Shown here: one piece after another, positions 1 to 9,257 of the stretch | Position numbering within the stretch: position 1 is the first letter of the stretch | How the letters are laid out: each line of letters starts with the position of its first letter | Assembly: GCF_000426245.1 (NCBI RefSeq) | Contig: NZ_AUEZ01000045.1 | Coordinates: forward strand, 1-64,000 | DNA: 64,000 nucleotides | Direction: 5' to 3' | Source: Bradyrhizobium sp. Ai1a-2 | GTDB lineage: Bacteria; Pseudomonadota; Alphaproteobacteria; Rhizobiales; Xanthobacteraceae | Notes under the pieces: model-generated | Told to the model about the DNA's origin: nothing | Databases searched by the model: none | What the model saw: the letters and a program-made list of their open reading frames with translations, nothing else | Translations under genes and position numbers: made by a program

Positions 1-239
1 TGGCGGACGGCGACCGGACCGATACCGGTCATCACCTCGCGCTCCGGCAGGTGACCGTGGCGGACCACGCGCTGATGGCCGTCCTGGGTTTTCAAATCGA
101 CATGCTTACCGAGAAAGTCCGCGACCTCAGCCTCGACCGCCTTGGCCAGCAGGGCACGTGCCCCATTGCGCAAGATTTCGGTGAGTGGATCGTCGAACCC
201 TCCTGGCTGAATCAGCTTGGTGACGTTATCATTCGACAC
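1..239 (-). CDS. IS256-family (Mutator-type) transposase, N-terminal part, runs off the left edge
   Basis: About 79 codons are visible, read leftward from a GTG start at 239. An AAGGAG ribosome site lies about 9 bases upstream of that GTG. The translation (VSNDNVTKLIQPGGFDDPLT, then a stretch like NGARALLAKAVEAEV, then VADFLGKH and the region around GHQRVVRHGHLPERE) is the familiar start of IS256-family transposases. These are DDE enzymes that cut and paste or copy insertion sequences. The catalytic domain lies beyond the window, so intactness cannot be judged. It marks the left border of the defence island. The family call is by recognition of conserved N-terminal wording. Confidence 0.85.
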   Translation of the reverse strand, partial: MSNDNVTKLIQPGGFDDPLTEILRNGARALLAKAVEAEVADFLGKHVDLKTQDGHQRVVRHGHLPEREVMTGIGPVAVR

Positions 240-779
240 CGCATATCGCTCCTTCGGTGGAGAACTGGAGGCGTCAAGCACCCCCACGATATGCCGCCTT
301 CCCGATTCCCGCCGTCACCAACTTTCGACGATAGCTCGTCGGTCAGCGAGTTCGAGGCCACACTCAAGCAGATGAACGGCCGATGCGTCCACGGCGGACG
401 CGGCTTTAGAGAAGCTGAAGCACGCTGGTTGCGACTCCTGGTCAGTGCTGAGCGCCGCCTTGGCGGAATCCCGCAAAGCGTTCGATCAGGCCAACCAGGC
501 GGTCTGGCATGCGTTAAAGGGCTCTGGCGCGAAGAGCTGAAGGTTATCTGGTTCGCAGCCGCCGCTTCAGGGGAGATGCATAACAATCGCTCCTGAACGC
601 TCAGGATGGCCGGATTGAAAAGATGGCGGTGCCCTGTGACCGCAGCTCTTCGTCCAGCGCATCGCTGTCATTCGCATAAGATTGATTATGGAATACTTCG
701 CAATTCTTGAAATGCGACCGACGATGACTTCGAATTACTTTGATATACTTTCTCTCGCTTTTCGTCCACCCCAGCCTTG
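240..779. other. 540 bases without a convincing gene
   Basis: Reading frames here have no recognisable protein. The stretch next to the transposase start must hold the terminal inverted repeat of the insertion sequence, but with only one end in view I cannot place it. A short inverted repeat, CGACGA-TAGC-TCGTCG, lies near 323-338. AT-rich DNA at 680-770 may be promoter or spacer. Confidence 0.5.
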
Positions 780-1061
780 TTACGTCGGGTCGCACGCTTG
801 CTCCAAGTATGGCGAATGGCGCTGGACGTAACCACGACGGGTTTTCCGCCTGAGCCAGGACTCAAGAGCCTCGACGGCCTGCACGTGACCATCGAACAGG
901 TCGAGCCGCCGTCGGCCGCGCCCACCGAGACGACCCCATTCACGCACCAATGCCGTATCGCCGAACAGCGTCGGCTCGATCGTGAGCACATAGAACCGCG
1001 CCATGTTGCGGGCCGGATCGCGACGCTCGAGCACGAGGTATTGCACCGTGAGTTCGGACAT
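780..1061 (-). CDS. WGR-domain protein
   Basis: A small protein of 93 residues made almost wholly of a WGR domain, a fold found in PARPs and in many short plasmid proteins, where it probably binds nucleic acid. The signature is clear: ARFYVLTIEPTLFGDTALVR, then EWGRLGGRGRRRLDLF, then an acidic/basic tail ending KTRRGY. I start it at the second methionine (MSELTVQ, 1061). An in-frame ATG at 1076 is also possible, and neither has a strong ribosome site. It is monocistronic. A 25-bp inverted repeat at 1106-1130 lies just upstream and recurs before the second WGR gene at 19,631. The function in the cell is unknown; the domain call is firm. Confidence 0.85.
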   Translation of the reverse strand: MSELTVQYLVLERRDPARNMARFYVLTIEPTLFGDTALVREWGRLGGRGRRRLDLFDGHVQAVEALESWLRRKTRRGYVQRHSPYLEQACDPT

Positions 1062-1105
1062 GCGCCAGAATCGCAATTACCGAATCGAGCGTCCAATTAA
1101 ATAAA

Positions 1106-1130
1106 TGAATCGATCAGGGCCAACGATTCA
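1106..1130. promoter_or_regulatory. Inverted repeat upstream of WGR gene, shared with the second WGR gene
   Basis: TGAATCG-N11-CGATTCA, 25 bp in all. The same arms at the same spacing occur at 19,598-19,622, just before the second WGR gene. It looks like the operator of a shared regulator. It also overlaps the 3' tail of the read-through AbiEii frame. Confidence 0.6.
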
Positions 1131-2205
1131 GAAATTTTATGGAGACAGCGAGACAGTCGAGATCAGGCTCGCGATAGTCAACTGAACTGAAGCCAGCGAG
1201 CTCCGAGCCCACTGGATGGTGGCGTACTTCCTGGAGATGTCGTCTGCACAAGTTGCCACGCACGTGGTCGGAATAGAGAGTCCCCTCCTCTGACCTCAGG
1301 CATTGCGCAAGACTTCCTCGAGTTGCGCGACGAGCTTCGCCCGGTGCGGCAGGAAGTTTGTCCAGATTGATCTGCTTCCAGCGCACCGCCGGCGCACTAG
1401 GGACGCCCAGCAGGCCCCAATCTGGCTCGCCGCGTTTAAACCCTATGAGGAAAGGCTTATGAGCTTGCGGCATTTTTCCCGCGAGTTCGGCGATCAGCGT
1501 CTCCCGCGCTTCGAGCAACTCGTCCAGGGTTGCTTCATCGGCGGTCAGGCCCTCGAAGCCGTGCGTGAACTCGTGCTGGATGTCCTTGCGGCGAGGAACC
1601 AAGACCTCGGAAATCGGCCTGTCATGACTGATGAGATAGAGGATGAACGCCTTGCGGAGATCGTCCATGATGCCTTCATTGGCAAGCAGATCGCGAACAT
1701 CGAAGAGGTCGCAGGGATGCTGCCGGTCGAGCGCCGCGACGAGCTTGCCGGCGTATAGATCGGCGAACGAAACGACTTTCATCTGTGCGAAGCCGAACGC
1801 TTCCTCGACGCTCGGCGACACGTCGCGCAGCTCCGGCTCGAAGACGCAGCCCCTGATCACGGGCGTGACCTCGATCTTGATCTGCGCATCGCCTTTCTGG
1901 ACGGTCAGCTTGGTGAGGATCTTTTCACGAGCGTTCACGACTTCCGTCACCCGCGCGCCCGGCAATCCTTTCCTGATGGCCGCTGCCATGCGCTTCATCG
2001 TTGCATCGATCGCGGCAAGAGATTCGGGGCGCGGAGCTACCGGCAGATACGTCAGGTCAATATCGACCGACAAGCGCGGCATGTCGCGGTGGAAGAGATT
2101 GATGGCGGTGCCGCCCTTGAGCGCAAAATCGGGCTCCGTCGCGACGAACGGAATCGTCTCGAGCAACAAGGCCACTTGATGCCGAAATTGTTCAGACAGG
2201 GGCAT
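1114..2205 (-). CDS. abiEii: AbiEii/AbiGii-type nucleotidyltransferase toxin with frameshifted C-terminus
   Basis: Toxin half of a type IV abortive-infection pair. The nucleotidyltransferase core is present: LKGGTAINLF near residues 29-38 and the metal-binding D-I-D in SVDIDLTYL. The start ATG at 2203-2205 overlaps the ancestral stop of the antitoxin. The frame runs 363 codons, but the last 75 or so do not look like the family. In another frame the end reads HRAKLVAQLEEVLRNA and stops at 1296-1298, which is a natural family ending. A small indel near 1340-1352 has therefore shifted the frame and added a read-through tail of about 60 residues. The catalytic part may still fold, but the pair as a whole is decayed, since the antitoxin is truncated too. 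Confidence 0.85.
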   Translation of the reverse strand: MPLSEQFRHQVALLLETIPFVATEPDFALKGGTAINLFHRDMPRLSVDIDLTYLPVAPRPESLAAIDATMKRMAAAIRKGLPGARVTEVVNAREKILTKLTVQKGDAQIKIEVTPVIRGCVFEPELRDVSPSVEEAFGFAQMKVVSFADLYAGKLVAALDRQHPCDLFDVRDLLANEGIMDDLRKAFILYLISHDRPISEVLVPRRKDIQHEFTHGFEGLTADEATLDELLEARETLIAELAGKMPQAHKPFLIGFKRGEPDWGLLGVPSAPAVRWKQINLDKLPAAPGEARRATRGSLAQCLRSEEGTLYSDHVRGNLCRRHLQEVRHHPVGSELAGFSSVDYREPDLDCLAVSIKFLNRWP

Positions 2206-2989
2206 TGAGGTCGTCAGGGATGGTTATGAGGTATTTGGTGTCGAGTTTGCCGCCCTTGACGAGCATGCGCTTTCCCGTGCCCAGATTGACTTTCGACTTG
2301 TCGATCTGCTGGAGCTAGGCATGCTGATGCCGCTCCGCGAACCAGAAGAACAATCGTTTGACCTTGACGCTTTTGCAATCGTCCAGAAGCGTTTGCAGTC
2401 GCCGGGGACTTAGGCTCCTCAAGCCTTCAGCCAATGCATCGACCTGATGGAAGCTTTCGTGGCGGGGCAATTCGTCGAGCAGTTCGAGGAAGGCACGCTC
2501 GGGCGTCGATATGGTGAGAGGCCAGTCGAATGGTCCCGGTATTTCCCGCGTCGTACTCGACTTTGATTCGGGCAAGCCCCCGTGCGCTGTGAATAGACTT
2601 TGCGCGCGGTGAACGCGGAATTTCTGTTTGAGCGGGAGTTTGCCGAGCCAGCCGGGAGCAGGCCGCGTTCCGTATAGATGTACGGTCGAAGGACCCGTCT
2701 GGCTCAAGTAGTGACCAAAGCCTTGCGCTTCGATAGCGGTACGTCCGCCGACGACGAAATCGGAGCCGAGCAGTCGCTGGAGCGAAACGACGACACTCTG
2801 CCAGGAGAGCTCGCCGAGCGGGCGCTTGAAGGTCCCCCGCGCCGGCTGAACGAGCCAGCCGGACGATACGTATTGGCTGCGCAGGCTGGTGGAGTATCCA
2901 TGTCGTTCCATCCAGGCGGCATCGACCAGAAGTCCCTGTGGGAGGGTTCTTTCGAGCTTGTTTAGCTTTCTGTCTTTTCGCCCAGCCAT
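2192..2989 (-). pseudogene. abiEi: AbiEi antitoxin/repressor with an internal stop codon
   Basis: Antitoxin and autoregulator of the AbiE pair. The open part is 224 residues (2315-2989), starting MAGRKDRKLNKLERTLPQG with a winged-helix N-terminus (AAWMERHGYSTSLRSQY) and the AbiEi body. It stops at a TAG (2315-2317) right after FAERHQHA. Beyond that codon the same frame continues LQQIDKSKVNLGTGKRML and ends at 2192-2194 with IPDDLNAPV, overlapping the toxin start by the usual few bases. The TAG therefore most simply replaces a tryptophan TGG, removing the last 40 residues. Whether the truncated protein still neutralises or represses is unknown. The upstream inverted repeat at 2988-3006 fits AbiEi autoregulation. 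Confidence 0.85.
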
Positions 2990-3006
2990 ACTAAGTAAGT
3001 TAGTAT
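2988..3006. promoter_or_regulatory. Inverted repeat at the abiEi start, likely operator
   Basis: ATACTAA-GTAAG-TTAGTAT: perfect 7-base arms around a 5-base spacer, overlapping the abiEi start codon and ribosome-binding region. AbiEi proteins are known to repress their own operon by binding inverted repeats, so this is the natural candidate. Confidence 0.6.
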
Positions 3007-3254
3007 TTTTTCAAACCGACCTCAAGGTTTCAAATCTGATCATTTTGCGTAGTCCAGCTAAGTGAAATCTATTAAAGATAAACCTACAGAGAACCTTGCG
3101 ACGCCCACGCCGTCGATCGTAGTCGTTTTCAGTTCGTTTTCTTTGAGATGGTCGATATAGCCGCGTGAAGCGCACCACACTCGGCGAGAGTCTCCAGCAC
3201 CGGATACAGACGCGCGGCTTTCCCAGCCGGCCCTGCGCCACAGCCGATGCTCGG

Positions 3255-5498
3255 TCAGATAAGAGCTTTGGCCATAACGGGAATTTCAGTGACCTTGTCG
3301 CCGTAATGTCTGGTCCAGAGAGACCTGGCCAGATTCTCCGGGACCTGCTCCCGGAACTTCCCGACCTTGATGTTCGCGACGAACTCCGAGACGTCGTGTG
3401 GATCGATATCTCGCGCTTCGGCGAGCTTGGAGAGGATCGGTCGCAGTTCGCTCTCCTTGATCTTGGAGACCGTGACTCCGAGTTCGTGCACACCCGATTG
3501 AAGCCCAGCCATCGCAAGCGCCGCGCTGAAGACGGCGGTCGCCTGGGATCCCCGCCAGAGGAAGACGTGCATGTCGCGATCTTCTTGGACCAGCGATCGG
3601 CTCTCCAGGTCGAGCTCGCGGAACATCTCGCGCCCTTCCTCCAGGAGATCCCGGCCTTTGGCGTCGAGATAGGGCGGAACGTCGTCCGCCAGATACACCT
3701 TGCGCATCTCCGCGATCAGCCGGTCGTGAGCCGGCTCGCCGGCCGCGGGCTCGAAACGCGGCACGACGCCGCCCGGATGGGGAACGACCACGAGAGTCAT
3801 CGTCTGTTCGTCGAGGTCCTGTACGATCCAGCGCTGGCCTGCGAAGACCACCAGTCCTTCCTTGTGGACGGGATGCATGATCGGTAGCGTTCCGAGCGTG
3901 CGACCGCCCGTCGTCAATCGCCATTCCTCGTTCGATTCGAATACCGCAAAGAAGCTTCGGGACTGGCCGACCTTCTCGCCTTCCTGCCCGAGCATCAGCG
4001 TTCCGTCGCCAGCCTGCTCGACGAAGCGGACGGCCTGGCTGCCGAGATGCCGGAGCAGCAGAGCGAAGTCGGCGGCGGAGATCGAAGCGAAGGGCCCCGG
4101 GCCGCACAACAGATCGTAGAGCGGCTTCGGCCGGATTCCGCCGCGCTCCATGATCACGCTCAGCATCTGGTGGACGAGCGTCGAGGCGATCTCGGGTGCA
4201 GCGCGCGCCTCCTCCACGAATCCTTCGAGCAACAACCTGACCACGGCGACGGATCTGATCGTGTTGAGACGCAGGCGATCGAGGAAGCCCGACTTGTTGT
4301 CGATGTGCGGTTCGCGCAAGTAGATGCGCAGGATCGACGGCGTTCCGCGTCGCCTGCCGGTGCGTCCCAGCCTCTGCCTCAACGAGGCGAGCGAACGCGG
4401 CGCACCGATCTGCGCGACCGATTTGACCGAGCCGATGTCCACGCCGAGCTCCAGCGTCGAGGTGCATACCGCCGTCGTCGGCAGTCTGCCTTCCTTCAGG
4501 CGGTCTTCAAGCTCTTCGCGGAGCACCTTCGAAAGGCTTCCGTGATGCGGGTAGAACTCGTTGGGTACCTCGGCTTTCTCGGAGCGCCTGCGCAGGCGGT
4601 CGGCAGTCGACTCCACCGTCCGTCGCGACCCGCCGAACACGAGATTGTTCTCGCCCCGCAGCGTCTCGAACAGATGATCGGAAATCGAGTCGAGCGCAAT
4701 CCGCCGCGGCATCTGCTGCTCCGAACCCGGTTCACCGCCTTCCGCGTGATCCGGATCGTCGAGATCCGACGGCTCGACGTAGCCTCTGACCTGGAGGCGC
4801 AGCTCCGGAGCGTCCGACTTCGCCACTAGCTCTTCGACGTTCGTAGGATCTCGCGGCCGCAGCCACGCGCGGGCCTGACCGAGGTTGCCGATCGTCGCGG
4901 AAAGCCCGACGCGTCGGGCCGGGCGCGCTGCCATCGCGTCGATCCGCCGCAACAGGCTGGCCACGTGCATTCCCCGCGGCCCTTGCAGGAACGAATGAAG
5001 CTCGTCGATGACGATGAACTCGGCGGCTGACAGCAGCCGCTTGGCGTCGGCGGGACGGCGGACGAACATCGCCTCGATCGACTCCGGGGTGATGAGGGCG
5101 ATCCCGTCCGGCTTGTTCATAGCCTTCTTCTTCTCGGCCTGCGGCGCGTCCCCGTGCCATTTGACGACCGGTATTTCCATGCTCTCGCACAGTCCCTCGA
5201 TCCGCCGGAACTGGTCGTTGATGAGCGCCTTGAGCGGGCTGATGTACAGTACCGAGAAACCCGAAGGGCTGCGCTCGGCTATCGACGTCAGGATCGGGAG
5301 GAACGCCGCTTCGGTCTTGCCGGCCGCGGTCGTCGCGGAGATCAGGATGTCGCGGTCGTCCTCGAGAACGGCGAGGATCGTGCGCGCCTGGATCTCGCGC
5401 AGCTCGTCCCAGCCCTGGTCGCGGATCCAGCGGCGGATCTTGGGATGCAGCAGGTGGTAGGCGGCTTCAAGTCCCGAGCCGGAAGCTGGTGAGTTCAT
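3255..5498 (-). CDS. sngC: Shango-type SngC, superfamily 2 (DEAD/DEAH, Lhr-like) helicase
   Basis: A 747-residue helicase. Visible motifs are Walker A (SATTAAGKTEAA, about residues 55-65), the DExH box as IDELHSF (about 164-170), motif III LSATIGN, and motif VI LRQRLGRTGRRRG. It resembles the Lhr-like helicases that accompany BREX-type ATPases. It is the last gene of a three-gene minus-strand operon, overlapping sngB by 32 bases. A helicase behind a TerB-domain protein and an ATPase is the composition of Shango, a reported phage-defence system. The role in defence is taken from that family; the motifs are read directly. No break is seen. Confidence 0.85.
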   Translation of the reverse strand: MNSPASGSGLEAAYHLLHPKIRRWIRDQGWDELREIQARTILAVLEDDRDILISATTAAGKTEAAFLPILTSIAERSPSGFSVLYISPLKALINDQFRRIEGLCESMEIPVVKWHGDAPQAEKKKAMNKPDGIALITPESIEAMFVRRPADAKRLLSAAEFIVIDELHSFLQGPRGMHVASLLRRIDAMAARPARRVGLSATIGNLGQARAWLRPRDPTNVEELVAKSDAPELRLQVRGYVEPSDLDDPDHAEGGEPGSEQQMPRRIALDSISDHLFETLRGENNLVFGGSRRTVESTADRLRRRSEKAEVPNEFYPHHGSLSKVLREELEDRLKEGRLPTTAVCTSTLELGVDIGSVKSVAQIGAPRSLASLRQRLGRTGRRRGTPSILRIYLREPHIDNKSGFLDRLRLNTIRSVAVVRLLLEGFVEEARAAPEIASTLVHQMLSVIMERGGIRPKPLYDLLCGPGPFASISAADFALLLRHLGSQAVRFVEQAGDGTLMLGQEGEKVGQSRSFFAVFESNEEWRLTTGGRTLGTLPIMHPVHKEGLVVFAGQRWIVQDLDEQTMTLVVVPHPGGVVPRFEPAAGEPAHDRLIAEMRKVYLADDVPPYLDAKGRDLLEEGREMFRELDLESRSLVQEDRDMHVFLWRGSQATAVFSAALAMAGLQSGVHELGVTVSKIKESELRPILSKLAEARDIDPHDVSEFVANIKVGKFREQVPENLARSLWTRHYGDKVTEIPVMAKALI

Positions 5499-6798
5499 CG
5501 TCGTCTCCGGGCTGAGCGCCGCCCTCGGGCACCGATTCCTGCTGGCGCTGCAGATCGGCGGGTACGTCGACCTGTCCCAGAAGATCCTGCCACTTCGTGC
5601 CCGGGTTCTGCTCGAGCACGGAAAGCATCTGCACGAAGGCCTTCACGGTCGTCCGCGGCGTGCGGAAATACGCCTCTCCGATACGGCGATCGCAGTGGGC
5701 CATGAAGGCGGTCAACGCTTCGTCGGGGACCAGATATTTGGACGGATCTCCCGCAGCGAACACCGTTCGGATGTTGGACAGCAGGACCAGGAGATCTTCC
5801 GGCGTCAGGTTCTGGAGGTTTATGACCGGGCCCGAAAGGTCGACAAGGCCCTTGGTGGCGAACTGGTTCTCCGCCAGCCGCGACTGCAGCGCTTCGTAGC
5901 TGAACAGGCCGCGCCGGGTGTCCAGCAGGAACTGCGGCGTGCCGCACATGAGGAAGCCTATGTTGGCGGTGTTTCCCTGCAGCGCATCGTTCACGATGCG
6001 GAGGATCTGTTCGAAGTTCGACTTGCGCGCCTGGGCGTTCTGGAGCTTGTAGATGTTCACCATCTCGTCGAACATCACCAGCAAGCCGGCGTAGCCCGCG
6101 ACCTTCGTCAGGCATGAGAGGGACTTCAGCGAATCGTACACGCTGTCGTCGTCGATGATGGTCCTGACGCCGAGGGATTTGTTCGCCTCGGTCTTGGTCG
6201 AGAATTCTCCGCGCAGCCAACGCAGGGCCGCGAGCTTGAGCTCCTCGTTCGAAGCTTCGCTCCCGCGCCAGTAGGCCTTCAGCACCGTCGCGAAATCGTA
6301 GCCTCCGACGAATTCCTGGATCGGAGCCAGCTTCTCGTCGATCACCTTCTCGACAGGGACCTGCCGTTCTCCGGCCTCCTTCACGGAGTCGGTGACGAGC
6401 CGCTCGACCACCGCCGCAAGCGCGCCGCCCTCGGGCTTCGTGCGTGTTGCCATGTTCCGGACGGCTTCCGAATAGAGCGCCCTCGCTTGGCCGCCGCTGG
6501 CGTGGATGCGGCGATCGGGCGCCAGATCCGCGTGCACGGTCACGCACTTCCGCTCCAGCGCGATCAGTCTGATGAGGTTCGCGAAGAACGTCTTGCCGGC
6601 GCCGTAGTCGCCGATCACGAATCTGACGGCCGCCCCGCCGTCCGCGATACGGTCGACGTCGCGAACCAACGCTCCGATCTCCGCGGCTCTGCCGACCTGG
6701 ATGTGCGGAAGTCCGACGCGCGGGACCACGCCAGCGCTCAGCGCCTGGATGATGGTGTCCCGTTCCTTCGGCTTTATCGTCTTCGGCGCTTTGCTCAT
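5467..6798 (-). CDS. sngB: Shango-type SngB, BREX/BrxD-like ATP-binding protein
   Basis: A 443-residue P-loop ATPase. Walker A is GDYGAGKT at about residues 63-70, and a Walker B-like LLVMFDEMVNIYK follows near residue 240. The sequence is of the BREX ATP-binding (BrxD) type. It starts at 6798, inside the end of sngA with a four-base ATGA overlap, and its end overlaps sngC, so the three are surely translated together. In Shango the ATPase is thought to work with the helicase on invading DNA, though the mechanism is not known to me. The gene is full length, without visible damage. Confidence 0.85.
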   Translation of the reverse strand: MSKAPKTIKPKERDTIIQALSAGVVPRVGLPHIQVGRAAEIGALVRDVDRIADGGAAVRFVIGDYGAGKTFFANLIRLIALERKCVTVHADLAPDRRIHASGGQARALYSEAVRNMATRTKPEGGALAAVVERLVTDSVKEAGERQVPVEKVIDEKLAPIQEFVGGYDFATVLKAYWRGSEASNEELKLAALRWLRGEFSTKTEANKSLGVRTIIDDDSVYDSLKSLSCLTKVAGYAGLLVMFDEMVNIYKLQNAQARKSNFEQILRIVNDALQGNTANIGFLMCGTPQFLLDTRRGLFSYEALQSRLAENQFATKGLVDLSGPVINLQNLTPEDLLVLLSNIRTVFAAGDPSKYLVPDEALTAFMAHCDRRIGEAYFRTPRTTVKAFVQMLSVLEQNPGTKWQDLLGQVDVPADLQRQQESVPEGGAQPGDDDELTSFRLGT

Positions 6799-9257
6799 GC
6801 CGTCGTCTCTCTCAGTTCAGCCAGTCGCTCCCGCAGATGCGGGACCATGATGATTTCGTCCCCGTCTTCGAGCAGCGGTTCCTCGAAGCGATCGAACGAC
6901 CAGTCGTTGATGCGTTCAATCGCTCCGTCCGCCAGAAGCTTCATCGCGCGCGCCCGCTGATCGAATTCGGCTCGCGGGATGGATCCCTTCCGCTCGAGAA
7001 GCTCGACGAGTTCGGTATGCGGTCCGTCCAGCCCTTCGAAGGAGGCCTCGTTTGCGGCGGATGCTACCGGTGTCTCGACCGGAACCGGCGTCGTGTCTTC
7101 CTCGAAGATGTTCGCTAGCAGTTCCGCGACCGCGTCGGTCTCCCGCTGCGTCTTCGCCAGGCGAGCGGCATCGATCTGGATGCCAGCGACGGGTGCCGCC
7201 GCGACGACCTCCGGTGCCGCGACAGGCGCCAGCACGATGAGGGGACTTGGTGCGTCGACGGAAATCGGCGCGACGACCGGTTGCTCCCTGGGTATCGGCA
7301 CTCCCGCTTCGCGCCTCTCGACGGACAAGGATACCGGTTCGTCGGCGCTTGGCACGGTCTTGTGCAGTTCGGAATAGACCCGCTCCTTCGGAAGGCCCAT
7401 TGCTTTGTGGAGCTTCTCGAGAAACCTGACCTCATCGGGCCGCACGTTCTGGTCACCGCCGACGACTGCGACCGCCGCGTCGGCGATGGCTTCCCGTTCG
7501 GCATCGCTACGCTCCGCCAGGCGCTTCATGACTCTCGACAGCTTGGGCGGGTTGTTGAAGATCGTGACGGCGAACGCGATCAGACGCGCGCGTTCGATCG
7601 CGCTGAGGTCCTTTCCGTCCCTTATCCCGGCGATCACCCGCGACATCTCGTCACTCGAGGAATCGCCGTCCGCCGCCGCCGCGAGCACGGCGACCTCAAC
7701 TTGGGCTTTCATCGATCGATAGGCCAGACGCTCCGGATCGACCGGCCCGCCGCCGGGTGCCTTGAACAGGAATATCTGATCGTCAGGCTGCGGGACCGCG
7801 CCGCCGAAGCGCCGATCCGGCTCGATCGCGATGTCGAGGCAATCGAGCACCTGACCGAGCTGGTCCGCGAGCCCGGACGATACCTTGCCATTCTCCGGAA
7901 GGTCGAAGTCGGCCGCCCGCAGCACGATGCCCATCTTCGTACTCGCCCGGCTCTGGCCGCCCATGACCTCCGACAGGCGCCCCTCGAACGCGCGCAACGC
8001 GTCGAATCCGACTTCCGACAACAGGTCCGGCGGCAACAGAAGCGACGCCTGCACCGAGTTGCGCGCCTCGGGCTGGCGACCCAGAAGCCGGCTAAATCCG
8101 TCGAGTTCGTCGGTACATTCCTGCACGAGCCGCCTCAACGGTTCTGAAGATGTCGTCGCCTTCGCGACGTCGGGATAGGCCTGATGGGGACCGTCCACCC
8201 TGACCCGGAAGGCCCGGCTCGCTGCCTCGTACCAAAGATCGATGTTGCCGGAAGTGGTGACGTTCAATCCTTCCGGAAACGCACTCCGGAAACGCAGATG
8301 CCAAAGGGCCACGAACTCGTCGAAGCACCGGACTGCCGCGGTGCGCAGATACATGTCCGGCAGCGCGAGAACCCAAAGCAGAGCGTCTTCGGACAGTATT
8401 GTCGACGATTGCGCCAGACGCCGCCCCAGGTGAAGGCGCACCGGAATGTCCATCTCTGGAGAGTGTGACCGCTCCGCTGATGGTTGCGGAACGGCGAGCG
8501 GCATGCCGGCAGCGCATCTGGCGATGTCCACGAACCGCCTCCCGTAACCCTGGAAGGACTCGCTGTCGACCCGCCTCGCCAGAAGCCTCTCGACCTCGGC
8601 GATGCAGTCCGGCGCGCTCGCGATGTCCCGATCGATGAAGAGCCTGTGCTCCAACCCGTAGAAGAACACGAAGACGTGCCCGATGCCGTAGGAGTCGTCC
8701 CGCCGACCCGTCGATATCCAATCGAGGAACGCGTGGCGGGCCGCTGGCGTCACGTCCGCGTAGGACGGCCAGTACGGCATGGAATCCCCGGCGACGTCCG
8801 GCCGCGACGTTCGTGCGGAAAGCTTAGGATTGATGACATAGCCGTCGATCTCCTGGCCTTCGAAGTAGAGGGCCTCGCCGAGATAGAAGCGACCGGCCGC
8901 GATGGTGACGTCCTGGACGGTGACCGACTCCCCCGGCGGCACCCACCTCGCCGGCGCCAGGGCCCGCCCACTGCGATAGGCCGGCGCGATCCGCTCCGGG
9001 TCCGCTGTCCTTGGCTCGACCAGCGGTGGCGGAGTGGGTTGCGCGCCCAACCGGCCCGCCGCGATCTCGTCTCGTCTTTTTGCTTTTGAGGAAAGGTAGC
9101 CGAGCAGCAGCACGAGACCGGAGACCGTGCAGACGGCCACGACCGCGGCCAGGTTTTCCACGACAAACCGATAAGCCGCGCTGAGGACCGCGTAGATCGC
9201 GCCCAACACGAGCAGCAAGCCCATTCCTGCCGTAGACCCGCCCTTGCGCCGCCCCAT
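6795..9257 (-). CDS. sngA: Shango-type SngA, membrane-anchored TerB-N/TerB-C protein
   Basis: An 820-residue first gene of the operon, starting ATGGGGCGG behind a GGAGAT site. Two hydrophobic segments lie at the N-terminus (about residues 12-30 and 36-57), followed by a basic stretch, so the protein is probably tethered to the inner membrane with the bulk in the cytoplasm. A TerB-N-like region follows (SYGIGHVFVFFYGLEHRLFI), then a TerB-like helical domain (VAVLAAAADGDSSSDE), a low-complexity Ala/Val/Pro linker, and a TerB-C-like end (WSFDRFEEPLLEDGDEI). TerB-type modules are linked to stress and phage-response systems. The Shango assignment rests on the three-gene set. Confidence 0.8.
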   Translation of the reverse strand: MGRRKGGSTAGMGLLLVLGAIYAVLSAAYRFVVENLAAVVAVCTVSGLVLLLGYLSSKAKRRDEIAAGRLGAQPTPPPLVEPRTADPERIAPAYRSGRALAPARWVPPGESVTVQDVTIAAGRFYLGEALYFEGQEIDGYVINPKLSARTSRPDVAGDSMPYWPSYADVTPAARHAFLDWISTGRRDDSYGIGHVFVFFYGLEHRLFIDRDIASAPDCIAEVERLLARRVDSESFQGYGRRFVDIARCAAGMPLAVPQPSAERSHSPEMDIPVRLHLGRRLAQSSTILSEDALLWVLALPDMYLRTAAVRCFDEFVALWHLRFRSAFPEGLNVTTSGNIDLWYEAASRAFRVRVDGPHQAYPDVAKATTSSEPLRRLVQECTDELDGFSRLLGRQPEARNSVQASLLLPPDLLSEVGFDALRAFEGRLSEVMGGQSRASTKMGIVLRAADFDLPENGKVSSGLADQLGQVLDCLDIAIEPDRRFGGAVPQPDDQIFLFKAPGGGPVDPERLAYRSMKAQVEVAVLAAAADGDSSSDEMSRVIAGIRDGKDLSAIERARLIAFAVTIFNNPPKLSRVMKRLAERSDAEREAIADAAVAVVGGDQNVRPDEVRFLEKLHKAMGLPKERVYSELHKTVPSADEPVSLSVERREAGVPIPREQPVVAPISVDAPSPLIVLAPVAAPEVVAAAPVAGIQIDAARLAKTQRETDAVAELLANIFEEDTTPVPVETPVASAANEASFEGLDGPHTELVELLERKGSIPRAEFDQRARAMKLLADGAIERINDWSFDRFEEPLLEDGDEIIMVPHLRERLAELRETTA

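Noticed and set aside
51..596. A 181-codon plus-strand frame at the left edge
   Set aside because: The opposite strand encodes the recognisable IS256-family transposase start, so this is its shadow.
7281..8147. A 288-codon plus-strand frame inside Shango
   Set aside because: Antisense to sngA; no family resemblance.
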